Both the position numbers and the translations under genes were made by a program. Shown piece by piece: positions 50,072 to 60,505 of a stretch of 64,000 bases of DNA (the stretch's first letter is position 1; each line of letters begins with the position of its first letter). Origin of the DNA: Candidatus Woesearchaeota archaeon. Its GTDB lineage: Archaea; Nanobdellota; Nanobdellia; Woesearchaeales; UBA9642. The stretch spans positions 124,001-188,000 of the forward strand of contig BPGB01000003.1 in assembly GCA_026002815.1 (NCBI GenBank), read 5' to 3'. The notes under the pieces were generated by a model, which worked only from the letters and a program-made list of their open reading frames with translations, had not been told where the DNA came from and made no database searches.

Positions 50072-52525
50072 TTAATCTTTTATTATCTTAGTCATAGATA
50101 CTGCTTTATCTCCTTGTGATAATTTCATTAATCTCACTCCTTGAGTATTTCTACCTATTGAAGATATCTGTGAGCATTCTGTTCTTATCAGTATTCCTTT
50201 CTTACTTATAAGCATTATTTCATCAGTATCATTGACTGCTAAAACAGAAACAACTTTTCCATTTCTTTCAGAACATAAGATGTTTCTAACTCCTTTTCCG
50301 CCTCTGGAAATTTTTCTGTATTCAGAAACAGGAGTTCTCTTTCCATAACCATTTTCAGTTAATGTTAGAATTTGCTTGTTAGAATCGACTATTATCATAC
50401 CGATTACTTCATCATCTTTTTCTAGTTTTATTCCCCTTACGCCTTGAGATTGTCTTCCTGTGGGTCTTACATCCTGTTCATCGAACAAGGCTGCTAATCC
50501 GTTTTTTGTCGCAATAAGTATGTCTTTTGTTCCGTCAGTAAGTCTAACATTGACTAGCCTGTCGTCAATTTCAGAATCAATATTAATTGCTATTATTCCT
50601 CCTTTTCTTGGGTTGCTGAATTCTATTAAATTAGTTTTTTTTATGATTCCTTTTTTAGTTGCCATCACAAGATAATGTTTATCATCAAACTCATTAATAG
50701 GGATTATTGCATTTATTTTTTCATCAGCTTCGAGTTCAAGCAAATTAACAATCGCTTTTCCTATTGATTGTCTTGAAGCATCGGGTATCTTGTAGACTTT
50801 TAACCAATGCAGTATTCCCTTATTTGTTATAATTAGAAGATATGCATGCGTTTTTGCAACAAATAGGTCTTCTATATAGTCTCCATCTTTTAAATCTGAC
50901 GCAATAATACCTTTTCCTCCCCTATTTTGGACCTTGTAATACTCTATAGGGACCCTTTTTATATATTGTGAATGCGTTATTGTTATTACTACCGGTTCAT
51001 TAGGTATTAAGTCTTCTATTTCTAAATCTTCATCATCAGAATCCAATATTCTCGTTTTTCTATCATCATTTTTTGTATATTTATCTATAATGTTACGCAT
51101 CTCTTCTTTTATTATATTCCTTATTTTTGTTTCAGATTCCAATATTTCTTTATATTCTTTTATTTTGTTAACTAGTTCAGAGTGTTCATTGTTTATTTTT
51201 TCTTGTTCAAGTAATGCCAATCTTTGTAATTTCATGTCGAGTATTGCTGTTGCTTGTATTTCTGTTAAGGAGTATTTTTCAATTAAACCCTCTTTTGCTT
51301 CATCAGTAGATTTACTATTCTTTATTAGATAAACTATTGGGTCTATGTTTGCTAATGCAACTCTTAATCCTTCTAGAATGTGTGCTCTTTCCTCAGCTTT
51401 TTTTAATTCATATGTCGTTCTCTTACGAACAACACCTATTCTAAATTCAAGATAATTATTCAAGTAAGATTTTATGTTAAGTAATCTCGGTTCATTATTG
51501 ACAAGCGCAACAAAGTTTATTCCAAAAGTATCCTGTAATCTGGTATGTGTATATAAAATGTTTTTTACTATCTCTGGATTTGCGTCTTTTTTTAGTTCTA
51601 TAACAATTCTTACTCCGTTCCTATCAGATTCATCTCTTAAGTCTGATATTTCATTTATTTTTTTGTCCCTAATAAGATTTGCTATATCTTCAACCAGTGA
51701 AGATTTATTAACCTGATACGGTATCTCTTTTACTATTAGCATGTTTCTTTCTTTCTTTTTTTCTAATTCTATTATTGATCTTATTTTTATTATTCCTTTT
51801 CCATTTATATAAGCATCTAATATTCCTTTTCTTCCTATTATTTCTGCACCTGTAGGAAAATCCGGGCCTTTTATTATATCGGCAATTTGTTCTATGCTTA
51901 TATTAGGGTTGTCTATTAATGCAATTATCGCCTCGCAAGCTTCTTTTAGATTATGAGGAGGAATATTGGTTGCCATTCCAACAGCTATTCCTGAACTGCC
52001 GTTAATTAATAAATTAGGTATTTTGCTCGGTAGGACTGTTGGTTCTTTCAATGTACCATCGAAATTAGGGACGAAATCTACTGTTTCTTTATCTATATCT
52101 TCAAGAAGTTCTTCGCTTATTTTGGAAAGTCTTGCTTCAGTGTATCTCATTGCTGCTGCATTATCACCATCTATTGAACCAAAGTTTCCCTGTCCTTGAA
52201 CTAATGGGTAGCGTAATGAGAAGTCTTGTGCCATTCTTACAAGTGCATCATATACTGCACTATCTCCATGTGGATGATACTTACCAAGAACTTCTCCAAC
52301 TATTCTCGCACATTTTTTGAATGGTTTATTATAAGTATTTCCTAGTTCATTCATTGCATATAGTATTCTTCTATGAACAGGTTTAAGGCCATCTCTAACA
52401 TCAGGTAATGCTCTTCCAACTATTACAGACATTGCATAGTCTAGGTATGATTTTTTCATTTCATCTTCTATGGGCTGGATTATTACTTTAGAACCGTTTG
52501 TTCCATTATTAGCTGTTTCTGACAT
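50072..52525 (-). CDS. gyrA: DNA gyrase subunit A
   Basis: 817 aa. With GyrB it introduces negative supercoils using a bacterial-type mechanism; archaeal copies derive from bacteria by transfer. N-terminal breakage-reunion domain: [53 protein letters not shown], and [11 protein letters not shown] with catalytic Tyr128. The C-terminal beta-pinwheel contains [11 protein letters not shown], with QNRGGKG as a GyrA-box variant (consensus QRRGGKG), and several GKGI/TxxGxxxR repeats. This supports gyrase rather than topoisomerase IV. gyrB is not in the window, unlike the adjacent gyrBA order of many genomes. Confidence 0.96.
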   Translation of the reverse strand: MSETANNGTNGSKVIIQPIEDEMKKSYLDYAMSVIVGRALPDVRDGLKPVHRRILYAMNELGNTYNKPFKKCARIVGEVLGKYHPHGDSAVYDALVRMAQDFSLRYPLVQGQGNFGSIDGDNAAAMRYTEARLSKISEELLEDIDKETVDFVPNFDGTLKEPTVLPSKIPNLLINGSSGIAVGMATNIPPHNLKEACEAIIALIDNPNISIEQIADIIKGPDFPTGAEIIGRKGILDAYINGKGIIKIRSIIELEKKKERNMLIVKEIPYQVNKSSLVEDIANLIRDKKINEISDLRDESDRNGVRIVIELKKDANPEIVKNILYTHTRLQDTFGINFVALVNNEPRLLNIKSYLNNYLEFRIGVVRKRTTYELKKAEERAHILEGLRVALANIDPIVYLIKNSKSTDEAKEGLIEKYSLTEIQATAILDMKLQRLALLEQEKINNEHSELVNKIKEYKEILESETKIRNIIKEEMRNIIDKYTKNDDRKTRILDSDDEDLEIEDLIPNEPVVITITHSQYIKRVPIEYYKVQNRGGKGIIASDLKDGDYIEDLFVAKTHAYLLIITNKGILHWLKVYKIPDASRQSIGKAIVNLLELEADEKINAIIPINEFDDKHYLVMATKKGIIKKTNLIEFSNPRKGGIIAINIDSEIDDRLVNVRLTDGTKDILIATKNGLAALFDEQDVRPTGRQSQGVRGIKLEKDDEVIGMIIVDSNKQILTLTENGYGKRTPVSEYRKISRGGKGVRNILCSERNGKVVSVLAVNDTDEIMLISKKGILIRTECSQISSIGRNTQGVRLMKLSQGDKAVSMTKIIKD

Positions 52526-52642
52526 ATTGTGTTTCCTCTCTCTTTTATGTATGGTTTGATATGCTTTTTAGAATTATCTCTTGTTTATAAGGTTTTTGGT
52601 TGAAAAATTCTTGTTTTATAGACGATAGAATTAGTTGTTTTT

Positions 52643-52801
52643 TTATTTTTCTATTTTAATTATTCTACTTTTTTCTATGTTTGAATGAACCTTGAATGTA
52701 TAACCACAATATACGCATCGTTTGTTCTTTTTTGTAATCCGACCTTTTTGTGGTTCGTATTTCATATTATGTTTACACTTAGGACATTTTACTATTATCA
52801 T
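52643..52801 (-). CDS. Small zinc-ribbon protein, 52 aa
   Basis: MIIVKCPKCKHNMKYEPQKG begins the protein, followed by KRCVYCGYTFKVHSN; the four Cys (6, 9, 29, 32) form a classic zinc ribbon. The rest is basic and a nucleic-acid-binding role is likely. It overlaps the end of scpB by 23 nt, so the pair is transcribed together, and it lies 117 nt upstream of gyrA. Link to chromosome segregation is inferred from position only. It is too short for most automatic gene calls. Confidence 0.82.
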   Translation of the reverse strand: MIIVKCPKCKHNMKYEPQKGRITKKNKRCVYCGYTFKVHSNIEKSRIIKIEK

Positions 52802-53825
52802 TTTTATTCATTTTCTGTTTTACTCTTTGTAGTTCTTCTTTGAATTTTTTTTCTAGCTGTTTTTTTGTTAATGACTTATTTTTTTTCTGCTCAATAATTG
52901 TGTTATTGTTTTCTGTTGTTGATTTTTTATTTTCTATTTTTTCTTCATTTTGTTCTTTATCAATATCTTGTTTTGAGTCATTATTGTCTGTTTTTTCTTC
53001 AATAATCTTTTCTTCAATAGTTGTTTCTGCAAGATTAGTGTTCTCTATTGTTGGTATTTTTATTTCCTTTTCAAGAATTTCGTTTTTCTGTTTTATTTCA
53101 AGTATTTTGTTTTCTATTTTTTCTAGGAAGGTTCTTTTTTCTACGATTTCTTCCTCGGTTTCTGAAAGTTTTTTTAGTTCTATATGTTCTATCTTTTTTT
53201 CAATTTCCATATTTTCTGGAATTAGCATTTGTTCAGTTAGTTTGCTTTGTTCTTCTACTGGTTGTTTTATCGGCGTTTTTACTTCTTCAAATATGCTTTT
53301 TAAGTTTCCATCATCTATTTCAAAATAATTATAAAATTTATCAGTAGTTCTAATGACATAGCTTCTTCCTTTTTTATCTTTTGATATAAAGCCCGTTTCT
53401 TCTAATAAGTCTATATGATCATAGCATTTATTTCCTCTTATTTTAACAACTTCTGATTGATATATCGGTGTTTTCCATGCTATTACTGCAAGTGTTTCCA
53501 TCACTGATTTTGGAAGTTCAGTATCTGCAACTATTTTCCTCACAATTGATAAGTATTTTTCTCTAACATTTATTTTCCAACTATTTCCTTCTTGAAATAT
53601 CATCAATGCCGAGTTCTTTTGTTCATAGTCGTTTTTCAATGATTCAAGTATCTTTTTTATTTTCTTTTTATCAATATTACATAAATCAGAAATCACAGAT
53701 TCATCTATATATTTTCCATATGCAAAGAGAAGTGCTTCAACTTTGTTTTTGTCATCTAGAAACGCATCCGCATTTATTGTTTCTTTTTCTGTTTTTTTTA
53801 TTTTAATATCCTTTTTGTTCCTCAT
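52779..53825 (-). CDS. scpB: Segregation and condensation protein B (ScpB)
   Basis: 348 aa. ScpB partners ScpA and SMC in chromosome condensation. The tandem winged helices fill about 25-175: NKVEALLFAYGKYIDESVIS, LPKSVMETLAVIAWKTPIYQ (the family signature), IRGNKCYDHIDLLEETGFIS, KGRSYVIRTTDKFYNYFEI. The remaining half (about 185-348) is a Glu/Lys/Ile-rich low-complexity and coiled-coil extension ending NDNSKMS, longer than in bacterial ScpB. scpA and smc are not in the window. It lies in a minus-strand series with a winged-helix protein upstream and a zinc ribbon downstream. Confidence 0.93.
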   Translation of the reverse strand: MRNKKDIKIKKTEKETINADAFLDDKNKVEALLFAYGKYIDESVISDLCNIDKKKIKKILESLKNDYEQKNSALMIFQEGNSWKINVREKYLSIVRKIVADTELPKSVMETLAVIAWKTPIYQSEVVKIRGNKCYDHIDLLEETGFISKDKKGRSYVIRTTDKFYNYFEIDDGNLKSIFEEVKTPIKQPVEEQSKLTEQMLIPENMEIEKKIEHIELKKLSETEEEIVEKRTFLEKIENKILEIKQKNEILEKEIKIPTIENTNLAETTIEEKIIEEKTDNNDSKQDIDKEQNEEKIENKKSTTENNNTIIEQKKNKSLTKKQLEKKFKEELQRVKQKMNKNDNSKMS

Positions 53826-53862
53826 TTTACAGGTTTTTATTCAGGCTCAATAGTTTAAAGAA

Positions 53863-54450
53863 TTATACTTTTATATACTTGTTTTCTTCAAAAACAAGAA
53901 CCTTTTCTTTTTTTAAAGATTCTATAAAAGGTTGCAATTGTTCTTTATCTATTCCTACTTTTGCAGAGATCTCTTCTATAGTTCTAGGTTCATTTAATGC
54001 AAGTATTATGCTATTTCTTATTGCTCTTCCTAAATTTACCTTAAGTAAGGTATTTTCAGAATTTTGATTTTTTAGTGATATAGATATTTCGTGTAATTTT
54101 GATAGTAAATCATTATACCAGTAAGTGAGATCTTTATTTTTTAGTTTAAAATCTTCTGGTTCTATTATTTCTATGCTTGCAGGTGTTAGATTAAAACAAA
54201 GTATGTTTAATTTCTCGAAATTCAATACTAGGACTTCTGATTCAAAAAAAGTACTCCACAAACCATCTTTTTCCTCTGCGGGAGCAAAATATTCATTCAT
54301 AAATATATATGAGGGATCCTCTTTTATTGCAGAAATGTATTTTTTTAAAGTTGTTTCTACGTGTTCTTTCGGATTTCCAACCATTTCAAATATTACTCTA
54401 CAGAGAATGTATCCTTTTTCTATGTGCTCTTTTATTTCTTTTTCTTTCAT
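53863..54450 (-). CDS. Hypothetical protein with C-terminal winged helix, 195 aa
   Basis: The N-terminal 100 residues form an alpha-beta domain (GYILCRVIFEMVGNPKEHVE, FAPAEEKDGLWSTFFESEVL, LNILCFNLTPASIEII). A helical middle follows, then a C-terminal winged helix (SIILALNEPRTIEEISAKVG, QPFIESLKKEKVLVFEENK). The whole protein seems specific to related DPANN archaea; I know no function. It sits 37 nt upstream of scpB in the same direction, so a role with ScpB or as a small regulator is possible. Confidence 0.75.
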   Translation of the reverse strand: MKEKEIKEHIEKGYILCRVIFEMVGNPKEHVETTLKKYISAIKEDPSYIFMNEYFAPAEEKDGLWSTFFESEVLVLNFEKLNILCFNLTPASIEIIEPEDFKLKNKDLTYWYNDLLSKLHEISISLKNQNSENTLLKVNLGRAIRNSIILALNEPRTIEEISAKVGIDKEQLQPFIESLKKEKVLVFEENKYIKV

Positions 54451-54474
54451 ATCAACGATGGTGGTTACTTTTTT

Positions 54475-56311
54475 TTATAAATCTTTTGATGTATTCTTAA
54501 AAATGATTATATATGAGAAGTATATTATTGTTGTAGCTATTATTATAATTATGCCTATAAGGCTGTATTTTTTTAATCTCTCATTTTTAGATTCATATAA
54601 GATACCTTTCGTAGTATCTATTTTTGTTTTTGTATCTCCGCTAATTGTATTTCCTGTTATATAATTAATTGATTTATTAATTGGATTATTAATAGAAATA
54701 TTAGGCTTTTTGTTTTCATTATTATTTTTTATCATATTTGAGTTAATGATGCTATATATTGAAAAATTTGATTCTTTATACAAATCGTTGTTATGTTGTT
54801 CAAAATATTGACTATAATTTTCTAATCTATTGTTAGGATTAAAAATTGTTAAATTATTATTATTGTCATCTATGTATTTTTTTCATTGAGTCACTTAAGG
54901 ATTTATAATTAACAACAGAGTCAACATCGATTTTTTCTTTACAATCTACAATATATTCTTTTTCGTCTTTAAAACCAAGTCCTTCTATTTTTATTGAATA
55001 ATTTCCACACTCTTTAAAATCTAATGGTATTTCTATACTTGTTTCAGAGTATTTTTCAAGCATTATTTTTTGTTTTAAAACATACTTGTTTTTTTCATTT
55101 TTTATACCTATGTTTATGACATATTTTCTATCATTTCCCCTATAAGCATCTAATGTTAATACATCTTTTTCTATGTATATTTTAAGTTTTGATGTTTCCT
55201 CATACGCTTGTAAATCACATTTCTCGCATTTCTCGCATTCTTTCTCTTTCCATTCCGGATTTTTTATTAGAATTATTTTTTCTGACTCATCGTTTAAAAT
55301 CTTTTCAGTACCATTACAGCTTATATTTAATAATTTGTTTCTAAAGATTATTCCTGCAGTTTTTTCATTTATATTTGGTGTATAACTTTTCTCATTAAGA
55401 TTGTTTGTTTGAACCTTGTTTTTTAGAATATTACCATATATATCCTCTACCCAATATTCTATATAGAACTCTGAATTTTTATTAGGGGTTATGTCTAAGG
55501 TGTTATAAAATTTTATTTGTTCTTTATTATAGTATATTGTTTTATTGTCTTTAAGTTTTATTCCTATACTAACATTGCAACCTTGCTCATTATTGTTTAT
55601 GATTATGATTTCTGTATCGTTAATGTTGGTGTTGTTATGTGGTGTGTTGTTATATGTTTCGTTTGTATCATTTATGTTCATTAGTGTATTGTTATTTAAA
55701 TAGTTGTTTCCTATAATTGTTTTATATTTTCCAGGGCTCGGATCTGTTTGTATCCATGTTGTGTTTTCTGTTTCAAAATATTTTGTTAATGAATATCCCT
55801 CCATAGCTTCAGACATAAAATCAGAATAATTTATTTCATCTATGATTGTGCTGTTTATTTTTATAGCTAAATACTCTCCTGTATTTGAGAGAGTGAATGA
55901 GCTTTCATACATTCGAGAAGTAATGTTATATTCCAGAATTAAATTTTCACAGTTGTTACAAATTATAACATAATCACAAGCATTAGGGGATGTTCCATTA
56001 GAATATGGTCGTATGGCGTGATTTATGTTGTTTTCTAATAAAAAATAGTTTTCTAAGTTTTCACATTCTGGGTTGTAAAGCTCAATCCACTCTCTTCCTG
56101 CATCGTTTCCTATTGGATTATACATTATTTCTGAGAATTCTATTGCGAAAATTTCTTTAGAAAAAAATAACGCTATTAGTGTTATTATTGTAAGTATGCA
56201 TATTTTTTTTAAATATTTCTTGTAAATATTTTTGAAAATGTTTTCTTTTTTTTCTTTTTCTAAGTTATTTCTATTTCTTTCTTGTTTATTTTTCTTACCG
56301 TTGAAAATCAT
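54475..56311 (-). CDS. Lamin-tail-domain membrane protein, frameshifted
   Basis: The first frame (54866-56311) has a basic N-terminus, a hydrophobic segment (about 35-55), then a lamin-tail domain (IEFSEIMYNPIGNDAGREWI, IELYNPECENLENYFLLEN, SNTGEYLAIKINSTIIDEIN) and Asn-rich, Cys-pair-bearing C-terminal modules (CEKCEKCDLQAYEE). It stops at 54866 after a run of seven A (7 T on plus strand, 54877-54883). With one base fewer the frame reads on as YIDDNNNNLTIFNPNNRLEN ... to 54475, adding a long linker and a C-terminal membrane segment (YSLIGIIIIIATTIIYFSYI). So the intact protein is anchored at both ends and displayed outside. An indel error is the likely cause. Confidence 0.8.
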
Positions 56312-56583
56312 ATCTTAAGTAATATGTTTGCCTTAAAATTTCTATACTTATTTTTTTCGGAGAATTTCTTTACAAAACGTAAAATTTACGATTATTATTT
56401 ATTAAAATATGAATATATATGATTGGTTATTTATTAAAATAGATAAACCAATTATGGTATATTAGATTAATAGTAAATTGCTGTATATTATATTAATAAT
56501 AAATTGCAAAAGATTGAGTTAATAGTCTTGCTTATTTTTATTTTACATCATTCGATTAAGCTTCTAAGAATAAAAATTATTTT
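56312..56583. other. AT-rich spacer
   Basis: 272 nt between two minus-strand genes. It holds short direct repeats (about 56458-56510, GTATATTA-GATTAATA...ATAATAAATTGC words), but no gene or clear hairpin. It probably includes the promoter of the lamin-tail gene. Confidence 0.4.
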
Positions 56584-57735
56584 TTAGAATATTCCGGGAA
56601 TTTTGGTATTGCATTTTGAACACTTGTTTTTTATGAGTCCTACAATTTTTGCTCTATTTAGCGTATTCATTAAATCGTTGTTTCTTTCGATTAGTGTATT
56701 TCCACAATTATGGCAGTAAGTGTTATCCATTTGATGGGTGTTTCCTGTATAAACATATTTTATCCCTTTTTTTATTGCCACTTCTTTTGCCTCCATTAAT
56801 TTTTTTATAGGAGTTGCTTCTATTTCACTTGCCTTATAATAAGGGAAGAATCTTGAAAAATGCAAAGGAGTCATTTTTATGTTATTATTTATCCAATCAC
56901 ACATTTTTTCTATTGTTTCTATATCATCATTTAATCCAGGTATTATCAGGTTTGTTATTTCTATCCAAACACCTTCTTCTTTTAAAGTCTTTATAGTATC
57001 TAATACAGGGGATAATTTTGCGTTAGCATAAGTCTTGTAGAATTCTTCTGTAAATCCTTTTAAGTCTATATTTCCTGCATCAATATATCTTATTAACTTT
57101 TTTAGTGGTTCTTTATTTATGTATCCATTGCTTACGATTACGTTTTTTATTTTATTTTTTCTAGCTATTTTTGCTATATCAATCATATACTCGTAAAATA
57201 TTGTTGGCTCATTATATGTATAGGCAATCATTTTTATATTTAAAGAGAGCGCCTTTTCTACTATTTCTTCAGGTTCAACATATGGTAGCTTTATTATAGG
57301 CCCTTTGCTAATATCGTAGTTTTGACAGCCTCTACAGAAAAGATTACATCCTAATGTGCCTATTGACAGAATTTCTTTTCCAGGATAAAAATGATATAAC
57401 GGCTTTTTTTCTATGGGATCTATATGTATTGCGGAAGGTCTTCCATAAACCAAACTATAAAATTTTCCTCTAATATTGGCCCGAGTTCCGCATAGTCCTT
57501 TTCTGTTTTCTGAGATTAAGCAATTGTGTGGGCATAATTTGCAGTTTATTTTTTCTTCTACTATATTATAGAAGTCTTTTATCTCATAAAACTCTGTAGC
57601 ATGTTGTTTTAAACCGGTTTTTGTTTCAGAAATATTATTTTGTTGCGTTTTTTCTTTTTTTGTTTGATTGCGTATATCGGTTTCTATATTTTTTTTAATA
57701 TTTTTGATATTGTTTTTAATATTTTTGTTTTTCAT
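56584..57735 (-). CDS. amrS: AmmeMemoRadiSam system radical SAM enzyme (AmrS-like)
   Basis: 383 aa. A radical-SAM protein related to pyruvate formate-lyase activases. The AdoMet cluster motif is LGCNLFCRGCQNYD (C-x3-C-x2-C). Other family marks are a preceding CPHNC and CGTRANIRGKFYSLVYGRPS, then HIDPIEKKPLYHFYPGKEIL, and the C-terminal YVYTGNTHQMDNTYCHNCGN with further Cys pairs. It belongs to the AmmeMemoRadiSam trio (with AMMECR1 and Memo proteins), whose substrate is unresolved; the partner genes are not in this window. The first 45 residues are Lys/Asn-rich and look like an extension. Confidence 0.9.
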   Translation of the reverse strand: MKNKNIKNNIKNIKKNIETDIRNQTKKEKTQQNNISETKTGLKQHATEFYEIKDFYNIVEEKINCKLCPHNCLISENRKGLCGTRANIRGKFYSLVYGRPSAIHIDPIEKKPLYHFYPGKEILSIGTLGCNLFCRGCQNYDISKGPIIKLPYVEPEEIVEKALSLNIKMIAYTYNEPTIFYEYMIDIAKIARKNKIKNVIVSNGYINKEPLKKLIRYIDAGNIDLKGFTEEFYKTYANAKLSPVLDTIKTLKEEGVWIEITNLIIPGLNDDIETIEKMCDWINNNIKMTPLHFSRFFPYYKASEIEATPIKKLMEAKEVAIKKGIKYVYTGNTHQMDNTYCHNCGNTLIERNNDLMNTLNRAKIVGLIKNKCSKCNTKIPGIF

Positions 57736-57993
57736 ATGATTTGTTTTTCTATTTTTTAATATTTTTATACCTTTTTTAATATATTTTTTATTATTTTTAT
57801 TTATTATATTATGTATTATATCTTTTTTTATTTATTATATCTCTTTTTTATTCATTGTATTTTATTGTCTTTTTTTTAATAAGAAAACAGAAATATATAA
57901 TAAAATAGAATTGTTTACCATTATTGAATAATAAGAAAACTTTTAATACTATTCAAAGGTATTATTTTTAGAGGTATTTAAAAAGGGGTGTTT
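57736..57993. other. Divergent spacer
   Basis: 258 nt between amrS and the acidic-protein gene, rich in TTTTTTTAATATTTT words. A strong SD AAAAAGGGGTG at its right end serves the gene at 57994. Nothing else is supported. Confidence 0.4.
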
Positions 57994-58974
57994 ATGGGAT
58001 TATTTGACTTCTTGAAGAAGAAAGACTCTATTAAGAATACGAATTCTCCGGATTTGAGTAGTTTAAATACTCCTATTCCTAAGTTGGAAACTGATTTGCC
58101 TTCTGTTAAAGGAGATTCATTAACTGATTTAAGTCTTCCTTCATTAGATGAATTTGATAATTCGCAACCCGCAGATCAATTAAGCAGCATACAAAACACT
58201 CAATCTGGGAATCAATATCAAGGATATAATCCTTCTAGTAGCATGGCTTATGATGATATGAACAGTCCAAGAAGTATTGGTGCCTCTAATACTAACGTTA
58301 ATACAGGTCATACTATTAATGACAATTATAATGATAATAATACCTTACGACAAGATTATTCTGGCTTAAAAGCGTTTGATGATGTTGAAGGGTATGAAAA
58401 TCAAGGACAATTTACTAATGGTCAGAATCCGGATTTTCAACAAGGGTTTCAGACGGAATTCCAGAAGGAGTTCCAGCAAGAGTCATCTCAATCACAACAA
58501 TCCAATGCTGATAATTTAGTATATTCTCATTCCGAGGATACACCTAAAGATAATAACTTATTTCTTTCTGATACAGGGTCTAAGGAGCCGGATTGGAAAG
58601 ATTATGATCCTTATAATGAAGAAAAAATCGAGCCTCCTACGATGGAGGATTTTGAAATAAAACATTCTGAAGGTTCAGCAAATACTCTGGAATTAGAAGA
58701 AACTCATGAAGATTATGAGGGTATTCCTGAATTTGAGGAAGAAGAAAGACATATTTCTGATGATGTTCCATATGATGTATTTGTTAAAGGCTCTGATTAT
58801 GGTAAAGTGTTTTCACAAATACAAGATGTTAAAAATGTTTTAATTATTCAAGAGGAAGCTTCTGCAAAATTAACCGAGAAATTTAAATCGGAAGATATAA
58901 TATTTAATACATGTAAAGAAAATATGGAATCAATTTATAAAAAATTGATTTTAATAGATAAAAAAGTATTTTAA
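57994..58974 (+). CDS. Acidic disordered protein with C-terminal coiled-coil domain
   Basis: 326 aa. It starts MGLFDFLKKKDS, a short basic amphipathic helix. Residues about 20-235 are Gln/Asn/Ser/Asp-rich and disordered (FQQGFQTEFQKEFQQESSQ). The last 70 residues form a defined domain: DVPYDVFVKGSDYGKVFSQI, followed by DVKNVLIIQEEASAKLTEKF and CKENMESIYKKLILIDKKVF. This domain is clearly related to almost the whole next protein (shared VFVK-x2-x-Y-x2-V, K-x-x-ED, N-x-x-x-I-x-K-x4-ID). A strong SD AAAAAGGGGTG fixes the start at 57994. It heads a three-gene cluster of unknown function. Confidence 0.8.
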   Translation: MGLFDFLKKKDSIKNTNSPDLSSLNTPIPKLETDLPSVKGDSLTDLSLPSLDEFDNSQPADQLSSIQNTQSGNQYQGYNPSSSMAYDDMNSPRSIGASNTNVNTGHTINDNYNDNNTLRQDYSGLKAFDDVEGYENQGQFTNGQNPDFQQGFQTEFQKEFQQESSQSQQSNADNLVYSHSEDTPKDNNLFLSDTGSKEPDWKDYDPYNEEKIEPPTMEDFEIKHSEGSANTLELEETHEDYEGIPEFEEEERHISDDVPYDVFVKGSDYGKVFSQIQDVKNVLIIQEEASAKLTEKFKSEDIIFNTCKENMESIYKKLILIDKKVF

Positions 58975-59027
58975 AGTAAATTTTAAAAATAAGAATTAAA
59001 AATTAAATAATATGAAAGGTGAGTAAT

Positions 59028-59249
59028 ATGCAAAACGCGCCAGTGTTTGTAAAGATTGATAATTATAGGGAAGTACTTGATATATTAGATGTTATGAAGA
59101 AAAAAATAAAGGAAACAAAGTCCGAGATTGCTAAAATAAAAGAATTAAAGTTTCAAGAAGACCAGGAATTAGCGGAATGGGAGAGGAACATTAATGAAAT
59201 ATCTAAGAGGGTTGCATTCATAGATAGTGCTTTTTTTGATAGTGAGTAG
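59028..59249 (+). CDS. Small coiled-coil protein, paralogous to upstream C-terminal domain
   Basis: 73 aa. APVFVKIDNYREVLDILDVM opens it, then a helix KKIKETKSEIAKIKELKFQE and EDQELAEWERNINEISKRVA, ending FIDSAFFDSE. Residue pattern matches the C-terminus of the 326-aa protein upstream, so the pair shares a fold and probably interacts. SD AAAGGTGAG fixes the start at 59028. It is 53 nt after the upstream gene. Unknown function; structural or scaffolding roles fit best. Confidence 0.78.
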   Translation: MQNAPVFVKIDNYREVLDILDVMKKKIKETKSEIAKIKELKFQEDQELAEWERNINEISKRVAFIDSAFFDSE

Positions 59250-59326
59250 TATTTGATGAATTTGATGAAATTTCATAATGTCATTCATTAGAACCAATAT
59301 TAATCATATGTTAAAATGATCATAAA

Positions 59327-59789
59327 ATGGTAAGAAAAAAAATCTCAAGAAACGAAGAATCATATTATGTTTCTATAAAGGAACCTTTAGAAACTAGAAG
59401 GCATATTCTAGAATCTACAAAGAAGGCATTAATGAGTCTTCAAAATTATCATAAATTATTAAACATAAGAAAAGAAAAGTTAGAACATATAGAAAATCTT
59501 AGACAATCTATAAAAGAATTATCTTACTTAAATGTTAAATTGTTACAAAAACTTCCGGATTACAATGTTGAGATAATGAATTCTTTTAAGAAATCTAAAA
59601 AAGTAGTTAAGAGCAAGGATTCTAAAAATAAAGAAAACCGGTTCTAATAAGACTGAAGATGTTAAGAAAGCAGAAGAGAGGAAACCAGCGGATAAAGTGG
59701 TAGATAAGAAGATACGCGAGCAATCAGAACTTGAAAAGTTAGAAGCAGCTCTTGCATCAATAGAGTCAAAAATCAAAGAATTAGGCTAA
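59327..59789 (+). CDS. Coiled-coil protein, third gene of cluster, frameshifted
   Basis: The first frame (59327-59647) encodes VSIKEPLETRRHILESTKKA, HKLLNIRKEKLEHIENLRQS and a Lys/Ser-rich tail; it then hits a stop. Removing one A in AAAA at 59634-59637 continues the frame as TGSNKTEDVKKAEERKPADK ... LEKLEAALASIESKIKELG to 59789, giving a second coiled coil. The continued frame is the more credible product (about 153 aa). It follows the small coiled-coil gene by 77 nt. The break is one of several single-base indels in this part of the window. Confidence 0.72.
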
Positions 59790-60025
59790 TTATTAAGACA
59801 TAATTTATGATTATTCTAATTATATGTCATAATATATCATAAATTATTTTAATTATATTATATGGTTATATGTATATATTGATTATTTTAATCATATCGT
59901 AGGTATATAATTATATTATAATTATTATATTATTTATAGATATATGTATCATATTTTATATAGATGGCAAATAAACTATAGTTGAATAGAAAAATATATT
60001 AATTAATTGATTATTATTACTTTTT

Positions 60026-60459
60026 ATGGATTATTTGTGGTTAATTTTTGCGTTACTCTCAGCATTTTTTGCTGCATTAGTAGCATTATTTGGAAAAATA
60101 GGATTACAAGGTATAGATACTAATACTGCTACTGCAGTAAGAGCAGTCATTATGGCGTTATTTCTTATAGGAGTCATTTTTTTTCAAGGAAAAATTTAAA
60201 GATATTTCTCCTATTATAAATAATAGTAAAGCATTATTTTTTATAATATTGAGCGGTATTGCAGGAGCATTATCCTGGTTGTTTTATTTTGTTGCTATAA
60301 GAACTGGAGAGGTTTCAAAAGTTGTTCCAATAGATCGTTTAAGCGTAGTTTTCGCGCTTATTTTGGCATTCGTATTTTTAGGAGAGCATATTTCTCTTAA
60401 AACAGGGATAGGTGCGGCATTAATAAACTGCTGGAGCAATATTAATAGCACTGGGATAA
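60026..60459 (+). pseudogene. EamA/DMT-family transporter domain, two frameshifts
   Basis: The pieces DYLWLIFALLSAFFAALVAL, FGKIGLQGIDTNTATAVRAV and IMALFLIGVIFFQGK run to a stop at about 60197; then KDISPIINNSKALFFIILSG, IAGALSWLFYFVAIRTGEVS, KVVPIDRLSVVFALILAFVF and LGEHISLKTGIGAALI follow in the next frame, and a second shift near 60427 gives ITAGAILIALG and the natural stop at 60457-60459. Both breaks are one base too many in A-rich runs (60189-60193 and 60424-60428). Correcting them yields a single EamA domain with four or five membrane helices, about 143 aa. A small drug/metabolite transporter; sequence error is likelier than gene death. Confidence 0.75.
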
Positions 60460-60505
60460 GTTTTATAAATAATTAATTAATTCTTACTTTAGGCATTTTT
60501 GATTT

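Noticed and set aside
52840-53328. 162-codon plus-strand frame antisense to scpB
   Set aside because: Ser/Phe/Ile-rich shadow of the Glu/Lys-rich ScpB tail; typical of antisense reading of low-complexity coding DNA.
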